A stretch of DNA of 64,000 nucleotides, taken from assembly GCA_964447285.1 (NCBI GenBank), contig CAYURO010000011.1, forward strand, positions 59,426 through 123,425, in the 5' to 3' direction. Each line of letters starts with the position of its first letter. Position 1 is the stretch's first letter. A model generated the notes under the pieces. It did not search any database, was not told the DNA's origin, and saw nothing but the letters and a program-made list of their open reading frames with translations. This document shows, in pieces, positions 35,078-44,765 of the stretch. This DNA comes from CAJBNH01 sp964447285 (GTDB taxonomy: Bacteria; Myxococcota_A; UBA9042). A program made the translations under genes and the position numbers.

Positions 35078-35092
35078 TGGCACACGTATAGC
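35078..35092 (+). promoter_or_regulatory. Sigma-54-like element facing the VWA gene
   Basis: TGGCAC-ACGTA-TAGC keeps the GG and GC 10 bases apart and the TGGCAC half. The -12 half is TAGC instead of TTGC. The start would be near 35104, about 146 bases before the gene. No copy of the TGCCA-N3-TGGCA palindrome lies upstream. Confidence 0.35.
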
Positions 35093-35249
35093 GGAAACAT
35101 CTTCCCCTCGCTGTTCAGGCCATCCGGTCGGCAGCGGCGATGTCGAGGGCCTTGCCGATCACGGTTTGCCCCTCCTGAGGCTCTTCCCGCGTCAGGCTCC
35201 ACGGTCTGGCGCCTCCCCCGTTCGTCCTGCCTCATCTGCCAGGAGTTCC

Positions 35250-37235
35250 ATGGTGAATCCGCGCAAACTGTTGTGGTTGCCCTCGGCTTTGCTGGTGGGC
35301 GCCTTGGGGCCAGCCTGGATGATCGCCGGTGGACTCGTCTCGTGCGACTCGACCGCGAAGTTCTATCTGCCGGATCGGCAGTTCCAGGACCTTCAGGTGA
35401 TCTCGGCCTTCCCGGCCCGCATCGACAACGATCGCGTCGTGCGCGTCTGCGGCGTGCCCCTCGATGGCGAGGACGCGCTCGAGCCCAACGGCGTCGAGAT
35501 CATGGTCAACCTGATGTCGACCGAGATCCGATCAAAGAAGTCGTGCGCGTACGACAGCGACCTCTCCGTCAAGGAAGGGGAGATGATTGACCTGACGCGG
35601 GTGACGACCAACGCGCAGGAACCGACGGTGGCCGCCAGCAACTTCCGGCTGACGCTCGACTGTCCGCCGCAGGCTCACGTACCGGGTGGCGGACAGGCCT
35701 GCGAGAACGCGGAATCGATGACGGCGGTAGCCGTTCGCTATGCTGAGGTGACCAAGCGCTGCGATGAGGGCGACGTCAACACCCGCCTCAACGTGGCCGT
35801 CGTGGTCGACGACAGCGGGTCGACCTCAGGTCTGGTCGATCGCAACGAGCCGTACTACGAGGAGCCCGACTTCGACATCAGCTACCCGGACCCGATTAGC
35901 AAGACTCAGGAGTCGGACCCCTACGATATTCGGCTGATGGCGGCCAGCGAGTTCATCGACAGTCTGACGCTCGGTCACGACCGCACGATCGCGTACTCGT
36001 TCGGCGAAAAGAACAACATCGACGTGGCCTGCTCGAACGGCGCGACCTGCACCGGCGGCAACAGGAACGGCCTGACCTGCTTGTTCCCGCAAGACTGCCC
36101 TGGTGGCGACTGCGACGCGGACGCAAGCGGCGACTCGAATGTGTTCACGACGTTGCCCATCTCCGGCCCCGGGTCGAGAGAGGCCAAGTGCTTCGGCGCT
36201 CAGAGCACCAATCGCAAGTACATCGAGCTCGGGCTGGCCTTCATGAAGAACAACGGCGGCGGTCGCGCCCCGCTGTGGCAGGCGATGTACAAGGCCTACT
36301 CCTTCTTCCAGACCTCGCCCAGCGAGGGCGGTGGCAAGGCATCGGGTCCCTACGGCGCTCGCGCGATCGTCGTGCTGACGGACGGTCCGGACACCTGCAC
36401 TTACTCGGACGACTTCAACTACGTCGATCTCACGCCAACTGGCGGCGGCTTGCCGATGTGTCGTACCAAGTGCACCGAGTCCGAGTACGACTTCCTCAAG
36501 CTGCGCAACCTGATGTGGTCGGGCGACAACAACGGCGACGGTCAGGCGGAGTACGACCGGCCCCGCAACCAGTGTGCCGACGGCGACAGGCGCGGCGAAG
36601 GCTGCAGCAACGACGTACAGTGCCCCGGCAGCTACTGTACGCTGGTGTGGCCGGTGCAGGTGCACATCGTGCAATTTCAATCGCCCGCGCACCTCAAGGC
36701 CGATGCCCGCCTGCAGGAGATCGCCTGCCGCACCGGCGGCAGCTACCAGTTCCTGAATACGGAGCAGTTCAACAAGGAAAAGGCCGACGAGTACGCACCG
36801 ATGAAGCTCGCGATGGCGCGGGTCCGCAACGCGCTGAGTGGCTCGTGGCGCCCGGCGTTCAAGCTCTCGGCCTTGGCTGAGCAGCTGCCCCCTGGCCAGA
36901 TGACGGCCCTTCAGGGTTCGGTCAAGCTCGAGAGCGGCGGCTTCACGAGCCTGAAGAATGTCTACTCGAGCGAGACCGGCAACTGGCGATTCGGCAAGTC
37001 GGGTTCGGCGGACCAGCGCCTGCTTCTGCGGCGTGCCTGCAAGAACTCGGAGGACTGCGGCGGTTCGGAAGCCTGCGGCACCAACCACTGCAACGAAGCC
37101 GGCCTGTGCGAAGCCATGGCGGCGCCGGACAACATGCCGTGTGGCGATCCTGCGGACGAGGCGAACTTCGTCTCCAAGCGATGCTGCAACGGAACTTGCC
37201 AGCAGGGCATCTGCGCCACCGTATGCAAGAAGTAG
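35250..37235 (+). CDS. VWA-like lipoprotein
   Basis: 661 residues from the ATG at 35250; GTG at 35253 is an alternative, since AGGAG at 35241-35245 suits either. The signal peptide ends in a lipobox LVSC (about residue 32). After a beta-rich N-terminal domain with Cys, a von Willebrand A-like domain follows. Its MIDAS-type motif is DDSGSTS, with a later TDGPDTC segment. The domain is interrupted by acidic, Cys-bearing insertions (FDISYPDPIS, CSNGATCTGGN and others), some resembling calcium-rich loops. The C-terminal ~70 residues are Cys-rich, EGF-like modules. It is the first gene of the plus-strand envelope block, 43 bases before the first beta-barrel gene. Adhesion or protein binding is likely; the substrate is unknown. 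Confidence 0.72.
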   Translation: MVNPRKLLWLPSALLVGALGPAWMIAGGLVSCDSTAKFYLPDRQFQDLQVISAFPARIDNDRVVRVCGVPLDGEDALEPNGVEIMVNLMSTEIRSKKSCAYDSDLSVKEGEMIDLTRVTTNAQEPTVAASNFRLTLDCPPQAHVPGGGQACENAESMTAVAVRYAEVTKRCDEGDVNTRLNVAVVVDDSGSTSGLVDRNEPYYEEPDFDISYPDPISKTQESDPYDIRLMAASEFIDSLTLGHDRTIAYSFGEKNNIDVACSNGATCTGGNRNGLTCLFPQDCPGGDCDADASGDSNVFTTLPISGPGSREAKCFGAQSTNRKYIELGLAFMKNNGGGRAPLWQAMYKAYSFFQTSPSEGGGKASGPYGARAIVVLTDGPDTCTYSDDFNYVDLTPTGGGLPMCRTKCTESEYDFLKLRNLMWSGDNNGDGQAEYDRPRNQCADGDRRGEGCSNDVQCPGSYCTLVWPVQVHIVQFQSPAHLKADARLQEIACRTGGSYQFLNTEQFNKEKADEYAPMKLAMARVRNALSGSWRPAFKLSALAEQLPPGQMTALQGSVKLESGGFTSLKNVYSSETGNWRFGKSGSADQRLLLRRACKNSEDCGGSEACGTNHCNEAGLCEAMAAPDNMPCGDPADEANFVSKRCCNGTCQQGICATVCKK

Positions 37236-37278
37236 GATAGCTGCGGCGGACCCGATCGGTCCCGCAGTGGAGGAACGC

Positions 37279-37998
37279 ATGACCTGGAACCGCATCGCCG
37301 CGGCACTCGCCCTCGCAGCCGGCCTTCTGGCCAGCCTGCCCGTGGCTGCCGAGGATTTGGCGCCGATCGACGCCGAGCTCGACAAGTACTGGAACGTCGA
37401 GCAGGCCGTCCCCGCGCTGAAGAACCCGCTGTACGAGCGCGCAGGCGGCCTCGAGTTCTCCGTGCACGGGGGCATCGTGCCGAACGACTCGTTCTACGTG
37501 CCCAAGCCGGTGGGCGCCCGGTTGGCGTACTTCTTCACCGACACCCTCTCGGCTGAGGTAGGCGGGTCGTACTTGCTGAGTTCGCTCAGCGATCTCGAGG
37601 CCTTCCTTGAGTGCGCAACCGTAAGCAACGGCAGGTGTGCCGACCTGACCGTCCGCAAGCCGCCGAAGATGACCATGCTGACGTCTTTGGACATCGCCTA
37701 CACGCCGTTCCACGGCAAGGTCGGCATCTTCACGTCCAAGCTCTCCAGCTTCGACATGGGGTTGTCCTTGGGCGGCGGCCTGATCGGCGTCGATATCGAC
37801 GAGGGCAACGACGGCGTGCCCGACATCCAGTCGACCTTCAAGCCCGCGGGACACTGGGGCGCCAACTTCCGCTTTTTCGTCACGCGCTGGCTCAACGTCC
37901 GCGCCGACTACAAGCAGTTCATCTACTGGCCGGTGGAAGGCTCGCCCTTCCTCGCCCCCGTCGAGTTCACCCTCGGCTTGGCCTTCCTGACGAAGTGA
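37279..37998 (+). CDS. Outer-membrane beta-barrel protein (GltA-like)
   Basis: 239 residues with a clear signal peptide (hydrophobic core 6-18, cleavage after VAA). The rest alternates hydrophobic and polar residues as in a small beta-barrel, ending in ...LGLAFLTK. It shares with the next gene the phrases GG-I/V-VPND-x-F and HGKVG-x-FT-x-L-x-x-FDM-x-LS, so the two are paralogues. Paired small barrels followed by TPR genes recall gltA-gltB-gltC of Myxococcus; the assignment is by order and character, not by a search. GGAGG precedes the ATG at 37279. One acidic loop (DIDEGNDGVPD) could bind a divalent ion. Confidence 0.72.
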   Translation: MTWNRIAAALALAAGLLASLPVAAEDLAPIDAELDKYWNVEQAVPALKNPLYERAGGLEFSVHGGIVPNDSFYVPKPVGARLAYFFTDTLSAEVGGSYLLSSLSDLEAFLECATVSNGRCADLTVRKPPKMTMLTSLDIAYTPFHGKVGIFTSKLSSFDMGLSLGGGLIGVDIDEGNDGVPDIQSTFKPAGHWGANFRFFVTRWLNVRADYKQFIYWPVEGSPFLAPVEFTLGLAFLTK

Positions 37999-38009
37999 TG
38001 AGGTCCTCG

Positions 38010-39005
38010 ATGCGAGCGATGAACAAGACGGTCCTCCTCGGGATGCTGGCGCTGGCCGCACTCGTGCTGGTCCCGGCGCTGGCGAGTGCGGAGCCCAAGC
38101 GTCCCACCCCTCCGCCTGCCCCGGCCGCCCAGCCCGCCCCCGCGCCTGCTCCGGCGGCCGAGGCGGCACCAGCCCCCGCACCGGCTGCGGCTCCGGCACC
38201 TGCTCCCGTCCCGGCACCGGCGGCGGAACCGGCGGCTCCGGCGGCCACGCCTGAGGCTGCGCCCGCCGCCGCCGCTCCCGCCCCGGCAGCCGAAGAACCC
38301 GCCCCTGAGGCTGAACCCAAGCCGTCGATGATCGAAGACGCCTATGGCTTCTCGGACGACGTCGCTCCCATCGGCAGCCGACTGGAGTGGGCGGCCCGTC
38401 GCGACCTTCGCGTGATTCAGAAGCGCAGCGTGTTGAAGGAAGGTCGGCATGGTTTCACGCTGTTCGGCGGCGTGGTCCCCAACGACGACTTCTTCACCTA
38501 CATCACGGGCGGTTTGGGCTACAACTACTACTTCTCTGAGGACCTCGCGCTCTCGATCCACGGCGCGTACACCTACGACCAGAAGACCTCGCTCGAGTCC
38601 AGCCTGTCCAAGCCGCGCGAGACCAACGAAGGCCCCGGTCTGGAAGTGCGCTTGCCGCAGGTGCTGCAGTCCTACGCGTCGGCCGGCATCGACTGGAACT
38701 TGCTGCACGGCAAGGTCGGCTTCTTCACGACGAATTTGCTCGAGTTCGACATGGCGTTGTCGTTCGGCGCGGGAGCGGTGTTGACGACGATCACGCCCAA
38801 GGGCGCGGACCCCTTCCCTCAGTTTGACCCCGCGGGCAACGTGGGCGCCGGCCTGCAGTTTTACCTGACGAACTCGTTTGCGCTCCGGCTCGACTACCAC
38901 CAGTTCTTCTACCCGGCCCTTCGTGGACAGCCGGGTGGCGGCGGCGTGTCGTACCCGATCGCTGCAACAGTGGCCCTGACCTATTTCACCGCGGGGCTCC
39001 AGTAG
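38010..39005 (+). CDS. Outer-membrane beta-barrel with Pro/Ala-rich arm (GltB-like)
   Basis: 331 residues from the ATG at 38010, chosen because GAGG lies 6 bases before it; an ATG at 37998 overlapping the previous stop is also in frame. A signal peptide ends ASA near residue 25. Residues about 27-105 are an almost pure Pro/Ala-rich (with Glu) linker. A beta-barrel paralogous to the preceding gene follows, sharing GG-VVPNDDF-F and LHGKVGFFTTNLLEFDMALSFG. Such an arm could span the periplasm or peptidoglycan. Together with the previous gene it resembles the gltA/gltB pair of the myxobacterial gliding machinery. Confidence 0.72.
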   Translation: MRAMNKTVLLGMLALAALVLVPALASAEPKRPTPPPAPAAQPAPAPAPAAEAAPAPAPAAAPAPAPVPAPAAEPAAPAATPEAAPAAAAPAPAAEEPAPEAEPKPSMIEDAYGFSDDVAPIGSRLEWAARRDLRVIQKRSVLKEGRHGFTLFGGVVPNDDFFTYITGGLGYNYYFSEDLALSIHGAYTYDQKTSLESSLSKPRETNEGPGLEVRLPQVLQSYASAGIDWNLLHGKVGFFTTNLLEFDMALSFGAGAVLTTITPKGADPFPQFDPAGNVGAGLQFYLTNSFALRLDYHQFFYPALRGQPGGGGVSYPIAATVALTYFTAGLQ

Positions 39006-39066
39006 CACCAAACGACCGCACGACCCCGACGGGCCCAAGACCGATGGCCCACGCGGAGGCAAGACC

Positions 39067-41001
39067 GTGACCAAGTTGAAGCTCACCGACCGGACCCTTC
39101 ACCGCATCGCCCGACTGTCCCTGGTCGGGATGATTGCGGTCGTGTCCTTTGGAACGGCGGCACAGGTGCTCGCACTGTCCGTGCAGGAGATCGTCACGCT
39201 TTCGAGCCTGGAGATCCCTGATGACCAGATCATCAAGAAGATCCAGAAGGACGGCACCAAGTACACGCTGACGCCGGCCGAGATCCTCGATCTGAAGAAG
39301 AAGGGCGTTTCCGACAAGGTCATCCGCTACATGCTGTCGACCAGCAAGGAAGCGGGACCGGCTGCCGGAACCGCGGCTGGCAAGGCCAAGGGCGACGACC
39401 GGCCGAAGCGCGAGCTGACCGCTGCCGAGCAGGCGGCTGAGGAAGCGCGTCTGAAGGAAGAGGCCCTGCGTCTCGCCGAGGACCAGCGCCGCCGCGAGGA
39501 CTCCGCACGTCGTGCGTTCGCCGGCAAGGTGTTGAACAAGGGACAGGATTTGGCGAACGACGGCAAGTTCGTCGAGGCCATCCAGGTCTTCAACAAGTTC
39601 GTCGAGGACGGTGTGGGCGGCGTGCCGTTCGCTCCCGACAGTCAAGAGGCCTACGTCGCCAAGTACGGCATCGCCAACGCGCTTTCGCGGGCCGGCCTGA
39701 TGCAGAGCGCCGCCAATGCCCTGCTGGACGTCGTGCGCGCCGGTCCCGACAAGATGTTCTTCGTGTCGGCCTTCGAGCAGTTGCGCGAGCTGCGCCGCAA
39801 GATCAACTACCGTCCGCCGGAGCTGGAGGACCTGACCCGGTTTTCGGTCGTCAACGCCAAGCCCGAGTTTCAGGACGGCTTTCACTACTTCGTTGGCGAA
39901 TTCCTCAATGACTTCGGCCTGCCTGCCGACGCCAAGCCCTACCTCGAGAAGGTTTCACCGAAGGCTGAGGACTACGGCCGCGCGCAGTACCTGCTGGGGC
40001 TGATCGCCTTCCAGGACGACACGCTGAGCACGCAGGAGAAGGTCACGCAGGGCTCGACCGCGTTCCAGAAGGCGGTGCTGGCTGGGGAAGAGCGTGAGGA
40101 CGGCCAGCCGATCGTCGACCTCGCCTACCTGGCGCTCGCGCGATTGGCCTACGAGTACGAGCAGTACGACGCGGCGATCTACTACTACAAGAAGATCTCC
40201 AAGAACTCCCCGAAGTTGGCGTCGGCCTTCTACGAGGCGGGTTGGACGTACTTCCTGAAGAACGACATCAGCCGCGCGCTCGGCACCTTCCACGCGCTGC
40301 ACAGCCCGTACTTCTCGCACCACTTTTATCCGGAGCTGTGGATCCTCGAGGCCACCATCTACGTCAACAGCCTGTGTCAGGTCGAGTCGGCGGAGCAGGC
40401 GATCCAGATGTTCGAGGAGACCGTGCTGGTGCTGCAGCCCCCGCTGCGCGAGTTCCTGAAGCGGAACCGCCGGCCGGAGGACTTCTACGGCGCGCTGCTG
40501 GACTCCGTGAACAAGAAGACGCCCAACCCGCTGCCCCGCGTGCTGCAGTCGCCGGTGTTCGAGAACGTCGAGTACTTCAACCTCTACCAGACGATCAAGC
40601 AGATCGAGAAGGAAGAGGGCGTGGTGCGGCAGAACGTGAAGTCGCTGGGGCCGTTCGGTCAGGATCTGCTGGCGCGTCTGGCGCAGTTGAAGGCCGAGCG
40701 CATCTCTGAAGCGGGCGTCGTGATCCAGAAGACCTTGCGGCAGACCCAGAAGGACCTCGAGCTGTACCAGGACAAGCTGGACGAGCTGCGCATCGACTTG
40801 CAGGAAGCGCGCTTGATCGAGATCGACGACAAGATCGCCGGTCGAACCGACAATATCGACCCGGCCGCGGCTCGTCAGGGCGCCATCGCAATTGCCGGAT
40901 CGGACTCCATGGTATGGCCCTTCCAGGGAGAGTTCTGGAAGGACGAGATCGGCGCCTACCGTTCGTTCCTGCGCAGCAAGTGTCGCAATACGGCCGAGTA
41001 G
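39067..41001 (+). CDS. Exported TPR protein (GltC-like)
   Basis: 644 residues from a GTG at 39067 with GGAGG 7 bases upstream. The signal segment is about 16-35 (VGMIAVVSFGTAAQVLA). A compact helical domain of about 60 residues follows (VQEIVTLSSLEIPDDQIIKKI). Then a Glu/Arg-rich coiled coil lies near 110-150, then helical TPR-like repeats (about 155-480). A C-terminal long coiled coil sits near 525-585. The last part has a WPFQGEFW-D-E-I-GAYRSF motif. It is periplasmic or outer-membrane associated. The place after two barrel genes matches gltC in Myxococcus, where GltA, GltB and GltC form the outer-membrane module; this is by analogy. Confidence 0.72.
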   Translation: MTKLKLTDRTLHRIARLSLVGMIAVVSFGTAAQVLALSVQEIVTLSSLEIPDDQIIKKIQKDGTKYTLTPAEILDLKKKGVSDKVIRYMLSTSKEAGPAAGTAAGKAKGDDRPKRELTAAEQAAEEARLKEEALRLAEDQRRREDSARRAFAGKVLNKGQDLANDGKFVEAIQVFNKFVEDGVGGVPFAPDSQEAYVAKYGIANALSRAGLMQSAANALLDVVRAGPDKMFFVSAFEQLRELRRKINYRPPELEDLTRFSVVNAKPEFQDGFHYFVGEFLNDFGLPADAKPYLEKVSPKAEDYGRAQYLLGLIAFQDDTLSTQEKVTQGSTAFQKAVLAGEEREDGQPIVDLAYLALARLAYEYEQYDAAIYYYKKISKNSPKLASAFYEAGWTYFLKNDISRALGTFHALHSPYFSHHFYPELWILEATIYVNSLCQVESAEQAIQMFEETVLVLQPPLREFLKRNRRPEDFYGALLDSVNKKTPNPLPRVLQSPVFENVEYFNLYQTIKQIEKEEGVVRQNVKSLGPFGQDLLARLAQLKAERISEAGVVIQKTLRQTQKDLELYQDKLDELRIDLQEARLIEIDDKIAGRTDNIDPAAARQGAIAIAGSDSMVWPFQGEFWKDEIGAYRSFLRSKCRNTAE

Positions 41002-41113
41002 CCCGGGACCCAGACCCGGAACCCGTTGAAGGGTCGGCCTCCCCGTGGACGCCGGCCAAACCCCGCGCCGCAGGCCCTTCAGCCGCGGCGCCGGCGTGTG
41101 TCGAGGTGGCAAG

Positions 41114-44100
41114 ATGTTCGAGTTGATCCGCCGTTGCTCGTGGGCCGTCGTTGCTGCGAGCCTTCTGGTGAGCCTTCCCGCTTTGGCCCAGCCGGCTCAA
41201 GGGGAACCCGTTACGCCGCCCGCCCCCGGCGCGGCTGCCGACCCGCCCAAGAAGGTGGCGGAAAAGAAGCAGTCGCTGATCGAGGAAGACAAGAAGGTTG
41301 AGCCCGCCAAGCCGAAGGTCGCCGACGACTCGCTGAAGAAGGGCGAGTTCAACTACGAGCGTCTCGAGCAGCTGGGCTTCACCAAGGAGCAGCAGCGGTT
41401 GCAGGAGGAGAAGTCCAAGCTCCGCCGCAACATGATCAAGACGATGCAGGAGTACATCGATCGCGGCGGTGACCCGGACAAGCTGCCCGACATTTACTTC
41501 CGCTTGGCGGAGACGTGGTGGGACGAGACCCACTACCAGTACCTGCTCGACCGCGCTGGCTACGACCGTGTGATGGAGCAGCGCGAGAAGGGCATCGGCG
41601 CCTCCGGTCCCGCCCCCGCAGCACCGGTTGAGGACTACTCGCAGTCGATCTCGTACTACGAAAAGGTTCTGCAGCAGTACCCGAACTACAAGCGCATCGA
41701 CGAAGTGCTGTTCCGCCTGGGCAAGGCCGCTCTGCAGCAGGGCAAGGCGCGCGGCGACAAGGTGCTGTCGAACAAGGGCGTGCAGTACCTCAATCAGCTG
41801 GTCCAGAAGCACCAGACCTCGACCTACATCGCCCAGACCCACCTGGCGTTGGCCGAGCACTTCTTCGAGGCGAACAACCTGACCCTTGCCAAAATGAACT
41901 ACGAGCGCATCACCCAGAACTTCAAGGGCGCGCCGATGTTCAACTACGCGATGTACAAGCTGGGTTGGGTCTATTACAACTTGCGCGAATTCCGTCGCAC
42001 AATCGAGACCTTCCAAGACGTCGTCAAGCAGATCGGCAACGACAAGGCCGCTGGCAAGATCGAGTTCAAGGACCAGGCGCTGCGCGACCTCGTGCAGGCG
42101 TTTGCCGAGCTCGACCGCGGTTGGCCTGAGGCCAAGGATTACTTCAAGGCCGTCGAGGGCGAGAAGAACATGTGGGAGCGGCTGGAGAAGATGGCCGAGA
42201 TCTACCTGTCGACCGACAAGGACGACAACGCCATCGAGCTCTTCACGCACTTCATCGAGAACAAGCCGGTGGACCCGCGTTGCATCGACTGGCACGAGTC
42301 GATCATGGACGTGCGCCGCAAGATCGGGAACTTCCCGGATGAAGAGGCCGCGATCCGCAAGTTCCTGGCCTTCACCGACGATCGCACCAGCCCGTGGGTG
42401 GCGTCGAACCGGAACAATGCCGAGGTCATGGACAAGCAGGCCAAGATGGGCGAGGCCAAGCTGCTCTATATGGCCAACCATTTTCACCAGTTGGCGCAGA
42501 AGACCGAGGAAGAATCGAAGTCCCTCGAGGCCGCCAAGCCGCTCTACGCGAAGGCCGCCGCGGACTACAAGGAGTTCGTGCGCCGGTATCCGGACTCGAA
42601 GAAGGCGTACATCGTCAACTTCTACTACGCGGAAATCCTTTACGATCAGCTGAAGGACTTCGAAGGCGCCCGCCAGCAGTACAAGGAAGTCATCAAGCGT
42701 GACCCGGGTGGCGAATACGTCGAGGACGCGGCCTTGGGCGTCATCTACTCGGTCGAAGAGCTGATGCGGAACACCCACGTTCGCTGGGACAAGCAGAAGC
42801 AGAAGTGGGTCGACGATCCGGCCTCCCCCGCGCTGATGCAGACCACCGAGAGCGACTCGGTGAAGATCATCAAGACCGGCAAGAAGGAAGAGCTGACCGA
42901 TGCCCAGGTCAAGGACGCCCAGGTTCCCAAGGAGCCCGAGGAGCTGCACTCGCTCGAGGCGGACTATGTGATGGCGGCCGACACCTACGTCGACCTGATG
43001 GAGAAGCTCAAGGCCGAGCGTGCGGCCAAGGGCAAGACCATGGGCGAGAAGGGCAAGAAGGTCTCTGAGATCATGTATCTGGCCGCCACCGTCTACTACG
43101 AGCGCGGTCAGTACTCGCGCGCCGTCGAGCGGCTGGAGCGCACGTACAAGTACAAGGAAGACCACCAGATCGCCGAGATCGCGGTCAAGACGTTGATCGA
43201 CATCTACGCCCGCCAGAAGGACTGGGTAAAGATCGAGGAGTGGGCGCGGCTGATGCTGGCCCGCAAGACTCGTCTGGTGCTCGATACCAAGGATCTGCGC
43301 AAGTACGTGGCCATCTCGGTTGCCGAGCAGGCGTTTGATCTGGCCGAGCGCAAGGACTGGGACGGTGCGCACGCCAAGTACGACACCATCCTTCGCGAAT
43401 TCCGCAAGGACGAGCCGGAGTTGGCCGCGACCTCGATGTACAACAAGGCGATGCTGTACGAGCTGCAGAAGGAAGACGCCAAGGCCATCCAGACCTACGA
43501 GTCGGTGGTCGCGGAGTTCCCGAAGTCGAAGATCGCTCCTGAGGCCATGTTCAACATCGGCATGATCTACGAGTCGCAGACCCAGTTCAAAGAGGCGGCC
43601 GACGCGTTCTTGAACATGACCAAGTTCCGCGACAACGCCGATGCGGCCCAAGCGCTGATCAACGCCGGCCAGATCCTGTCGGCGCTGCAGCAGTACAAGG
43701 AAGCTGCCGACGCCTACAGCAAGTTCATCACCGTCGCCGGCAATCTGAAGGGCGATGACACGAACACCAAGCGGCTGAAGGGTCTGATCGCCGATGCCGA
43801 GATGGAGCGCGGTCGCGTGTACGAGAAGCTGGGCGGTGATGGTCTGAAGCAGGCTGCCGCCGTGTATGCGGGCGTCGTCACGAAGTACCCGGCTCGTCCC
43901 GACCTAGCGGTCGAGTCGCTGTCGCGTCGTGTCGAGTCGCTGCGTCTGTCGAACGCCATCAAGAACCGCAAGGACGTCATCAAGGCCGCCGATGCGGCCG
44001 TGGCTGCGTACGACAAGCCGGACGGAAAGAACGCCAAGTCGGCGCTCTACGTCGCCCAGGCGATGTTCTACAAGGCGGAGTACAACTACGACGACTTCGA

Positions 44101-44713
44101 CTTGGTGACCCTCGCCAAGGTCAAGAAGATGTCCGGTCTGCTGCCGGCCCTGCAGGACAAGGCGATCAAGCTGAAGTCCGCAGAGAACGCGTACTTCGCA
44201 CTCATCGATGCCGCCAGCGCCGGTGGCGGTCGTGCCTACGCCGCCGCTGCCGCCTTCAAGGTCGGCATGCTGTACTACAACTTCAAGGAAGACCTGTTCA
44301 AGGCGCCGATTCCGCCAGAGGTCCGGCAGGCGGGTCCGGAGATCGAGGATGCGTATCGCCTCGAGATCGAGAAGGTGGCTGTGCCGATCGAAGAGCAGTC
44401 GCTGTCCGCGCTGCGCAACGCCATCAACATGGCCCACAACTTGGGCGTCTACAACAAGTGGTCGAAGGAGGCCGGCGACTACGCGGCCAAGGTCAACCCG
44501 AACGAGTACCCGACGGTCGAGAAGGACCCGAACCTGCCCAAGGCGACGACTGCCGTGTCGGCCAACAAGCCGACCGACGCAGCGACCTCGGCGGCGTTCG
44601 TGACCCAGGTGCGCCGTGGCAAGTTCACGGTCTCGTTCAAGCCCACGGAAGAGAAGAAGGAACCGACCAAGCCCGGCGCCCCCGCGACGTCGACGACTCC
44701 GGCCGCGCCGTAG
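41114..44713 (+). CDS. Very long exported TPR protein (GltD/AgmU-like)
   Basis: 1199 residues from the ATG at 41114, with GAGGTGG upstream. A signal peptide ends ALA near residue 25, followed by a Pro/Ala-rich linker and a Lys/Glu-rich segment. The bulk is helical TPR repeats with many Tyr/Lys/Glu pairs (for example YEKVLQQYPNYKRIDEVLFRLG and AGQILSALQQYKEAADAYSKF). The last ~40 residues are Lys/Pro/Thr-rich and disordered. The size and repeat content are like AgmU/GltD of the Myxococcus gliding machinery, a periplasmic scaffold. No catalytic motif is visible. It lies between the GltC-like and GltE-like TPR genes. Confidence 0.75.
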   Translation: MFELIRRCSWAVVAASLLVSLPALAQPAQGEPVTPPAPGAAADPPKKVAEKKQSLIEEDKKVEPAKPKVADDSLKKGEFNYERLEQLGFTKEQQRLQEEKSKLRRNMIKTMQEYIDRGGDPDKLPDIYFRLAETWWDETHYQYLLDRAGYDRVMEQREKGIGASGPAPAAPVEDYSQSISYYEKVLQQYPNYKRIDEVLFRLGKAALQQGKARGDKVLSNKGVQYLNQLVQKHQTSTYIAQTHLALAEHFFEANNLTLAKMNYERITQNFKGAPMFNYAMYKLGWVYYNLREFRRTIETFQDVVKQIGNDKAAGKIEFKDQALRDLVQAFAELDRGWPEAKDYFKAVEGEKNMWERLEKMAEIYLSTDKDDNAIELFTHFIENKPVDPRCIDWHESIMDVRRKIGNFPDEEAAIRKFLAFTDDRTSPWVASNRNNAEVMDKQAKMGEAKLLYMANHFHQLAQKTEEESKSLEAAKPLYAKAAADYKEFVRRYPDSKKAYIVNFYYAEILYDQLKDFEGARQQYKEVIKRDPGGEYVEDAALGVIYSVEELMRNTHVRWDKQKQKWVDDPASPALMQTTESDSVKIIKTGKKEELTDAQVKDAQVPKEPEELHSLEADYVMAADTYVDLMEKLKAERAAKGKTMGEKGKKVSEIMYLAATVYYERGQYSRAVERLERTYKYKEDHQIAEIAVKTLIDIYARQKDWVKIEEWARLMLARKTRLVLDTKDLRKYVAISVAEQAFDLAERKDWDGAHAKYDTILREFRKDEPELAATSMYNKAMLYELQKEDAKAIQTYESVVAEFPKSKIAPEAMFNIGMIYESQTQFKEAADAFLNMTKFRDNADAAQALINAGQILSALQQYKEAADAYSKFITVAGNLKGDDTNTKRLKGLIADAEMERGRVYEKLGGDGLKQAAAVYAGVVTKYPARPDLAVESLSRRVESLRLSNAIKNRKDVIKAADAAVAAYDKPDGKNAKSALYVAQAMFYKAEYNYDDFDLVTLAKVKKMSGLLPALQDKAIKLKSAENAYFALIDAASAGGGRAYAAAAAFKVGMLYYNFKEDLFKAPIPPEVRQAGPEIEDAYRLEIEKVAVPIEEQSLSALRNAINMAHNLGVYNKWSKEAGDYAAKVNPNEYPTVEKDPNLPKATTAVSANKPTDAATSAAFVTQVRRGKFTVSFKPTEEKKEPTKPGAPATSTTPAAP

Positions 44714-44765
44714 CCCGTCGATTCGCGCGCATCCCCCTTCGTTCGGCTCCATGAGGAAACACGCC

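Larger units (their letters stand above)
34910..35249. other. Divergent control region between lipoprotein and VWA genes
   Basis: 340 bases without a gene. It holds a sigma-70 type promoter for the minus-strand gene (34980-35008), the palindrome CCTAGAACTAGG (34951-34962) just downstream of its expected start, and a sigma-54-like element facing the plus-strand VWA gene (35078-35092). Confidence 0.55.

Noticed and set aside
35826..37475. 549-codon minus-strand frame under the VWA lipoprotein
   Set aside because: Antisense shadow of a gene with a lipoprotein signal, MIDAS motif and a good ribosome-binding site.
38090..38330. The Pro/Ala repeat region as a possible DNA tandem repeat or mobile element
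   Set aside because: It is coding low complexity with irregular codon use and no exact repeat unit or terminal repeats.
40595..43651. Long minus-strand frame of about 1000 codons under the TPR genes
   Set aside because: Its composition (His/Arg/Leu/Val-rich) is the typical antisense of Lys/Glu/Tyr-rich TPR coding sequence; no motif is found.
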